Shown piece after piece: positions 63,652-64,000 of a stretch of 64,000 bases of DNA; positions within the stretch are counted from its first letter, which is position 1; each line of letters begins with the position of its first letter. The translations under genes were made by a program, and so were the position numbers. The notes below the pieces were generated by a model. It saw only the letters and a list, made by a program, of their open reading frames with translations, made no database searches and was not told the origin of the DNA. Source of the DNA: Bacteroidota bacterium (GTDB lineage Bacteria; Bacteroidota; Bacteroidia; Chitinophagales; Chitinophagaceae); assembly GCA_947452905.1 (NCBI GenBank), contig CANGEP010000007.1:44676-108675 (forward strand), written 5' to 3'.

Positions 63652-64000
63652 AGATTCGTGAAGGTCAGCGGTTCGAAAAATAATTGGGGAATTAGCTCAG
63701 TGGTGAGCGTCCAGAATGGAATTCGGTAAGGTCAGCGGTTCGAAAAATAATTGGGGAATTAGCTCAGTGGTGAGCGTCCCGAATGGAATTCGGTAAGGTC
63801 AGCGGTTCAAAAAATAATTGGGGAATTAGCTCAGTGGTGAGCGTCCCGAATGGAATTCGGTAAGGTCAGCGGTTCGAAAAATAATTGGGGAATTAGCTCA
63901 GTTGGTAGAGCGTCCCGAATGGAATTCGGGAAGGTCAGCGGTTCAAAAAATAATTGGGGAATTAGCTCAGTTGGTAGAGCGTCCCGAATGGAATTCGGGA
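63652..64000 (+). repeat. Tandem array of truncated tRNA-like units, open to the right edge
   Basis: The array opens with a partial unit (63652-63685). Units starting at GGGGAATT follow at 63686 (67 bp), 63753 (67), 63820 (67), 63887 (69) and 63956 (cut by the edge). Each has the 5' acceptor strand GGGGAAT, D arm GCTC/GAGC, an anticodon arm, AGGTC variable loop, T-stem 5' strand AGCGG and TTCRA, then AAAATAATT and the next unit. The 3' T strand and 3' acceptor strand are missing. Units 1-3 share a 2-nt D-loop deletion and a G-to-T change in the anticodon stem; units 4-5 are intact there. No reading frame covers it. Confidence 0.92.
63887..63946 (+). pseudogene. Best-preserved truncated tRNA-like unit (anticodon GGA)
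   Basis: The D arm (GCTCAGTTGGTAGAGC) is perfect. The anticodon hairpin TCCCGA-ATGGAAT-TCGGGA has a 7-nt loop with T33 and anticodon GGA; its stem is 6 bp rather than 5. Variable loop AGGTC and T-stem strand AGCGG follow, with the T loop TTCGAAA. The sequence then leaves the tRNA pattern, so no T stem or acceptor stem can form within the unit and a functional tRNA is not expected. GGA reads Ser codons, yet there is no long variable arm as in normal tRNA-Ser. Confidence 0.65.

Noticed and set aside
63887..63955. Functional tRNA-Ser(GGA) or tRNA-Ala gene
   Set aside because: Within the unit the 3' T strand and 3' acceptor strand are absent and there is no long variable arm, so a mature cloverleaf cannot form from one unit.
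63652..64000. CRISPR array
   Set aside because: The whole 67-69 bp unit repeats without unique spacers, and the unit is tRNA-like. No cas genes are nearby.

Overview
The window is one continuous, gene-dense stretch of a Bacteroidota chromosome. Evidence for the phylum: exact TAnnTTTG promoter elements sit before many genes, Shine-Dalgarno sequences are mostly absent, and lineage-typical families occur (PorD/DUF4835, DUF4296, a BamD-RpoZ pair, a YidC with a large periplasmic domain, secreted DPP IV and M1 peptidases, a queuine-transferase/LptF pair). The gene content fits Chitinophagales best, but that is inference. There is no insertion sequence, prophage, integron or CRISPR. Apart from the right-hand tail, no gene-free stretch exceeds 300 bases.

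Layout. 1-4.1 kb: end of purL, hldD, proC. 4.1-9.1 kb: secreted dienelactone hydrolase (minus strand), pyrG behind a possible attenuator, secreted DPP IV. 9.1-16.2 kb: yidC, two small exported unknowns, a TPR protein, a ComA-like phosphosulfolactate synthase, aroE, rdgB and a small unknown with a faint HolD look. 16.3-33.2 kb: ilvE, then the ribosomal superoperon rpsL-rpsG / fusA / rpsJ-rplC...rplO-secY / map. The usual infA-rpmJ-rpsM-rpsK-rpsD-rpoA-rplQ continuation is absent. 33.3-39.8 kb: BaiN-like flavoprotein, rpsA, bamD-rpoZ, porD-DUF4296 lipoprotein, peroxiredoxin. 39.8-47.3 kb: rlmI-like methyltransferase, grpE-dnaJ, a minus-strand operon (symporter, O-methyltransferase, glucosaminidase, hpt) and a LOG-family protein. 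47.3-51 kb: minus-strand operon trpS, deoxynucleoside kinase, glcD-like oxidase, outer-membrane-like unknown. 51-58.2 kb: plus-strand run recG, pepP, pssA, purS, rsmI, M1 peptidase. 58.2-63.6 kb: glycosyltransferase and rsmG (minus), tgt-lptF/G and a mitochondrial-type citrate synthase (plus).

The tail (63652-64000) is the strangest part. It is a head-to-tail array of 67-69 bp units directly behind gltA. Each unit is a tRNA cut off in the T loop: it keeps the 5' acceptor strand, D arm, anticodon arm and 5' T stem but lacks the 3' T stem, 3' acceptor strand and CCA end. Left-hand units are more decayed than right-hand ones, and the array runs off the window.

Most genes are housekeeping: translation (ribosomal proteins, EF-G, TrpRS, tRNA/rRNA modification), envelope biogenesis (HldD, YidC, SecY, BamD, PorD, LptF/G, PssA), nucleotide metabolism (PurL, PurS, PyrG, Hpt, RdgB, dNK) and protein quality control (GrpE, DnaJ, Map, PepP). 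Other points worth a look are a structured 248-nt rpsJ-rplC intergenic region, a TGT protein lacking all four zinc ligands, promoters placed 4 nt from the start codon (predicted leaderless mRNAs), and several breaks in otherwise conserved gene order.
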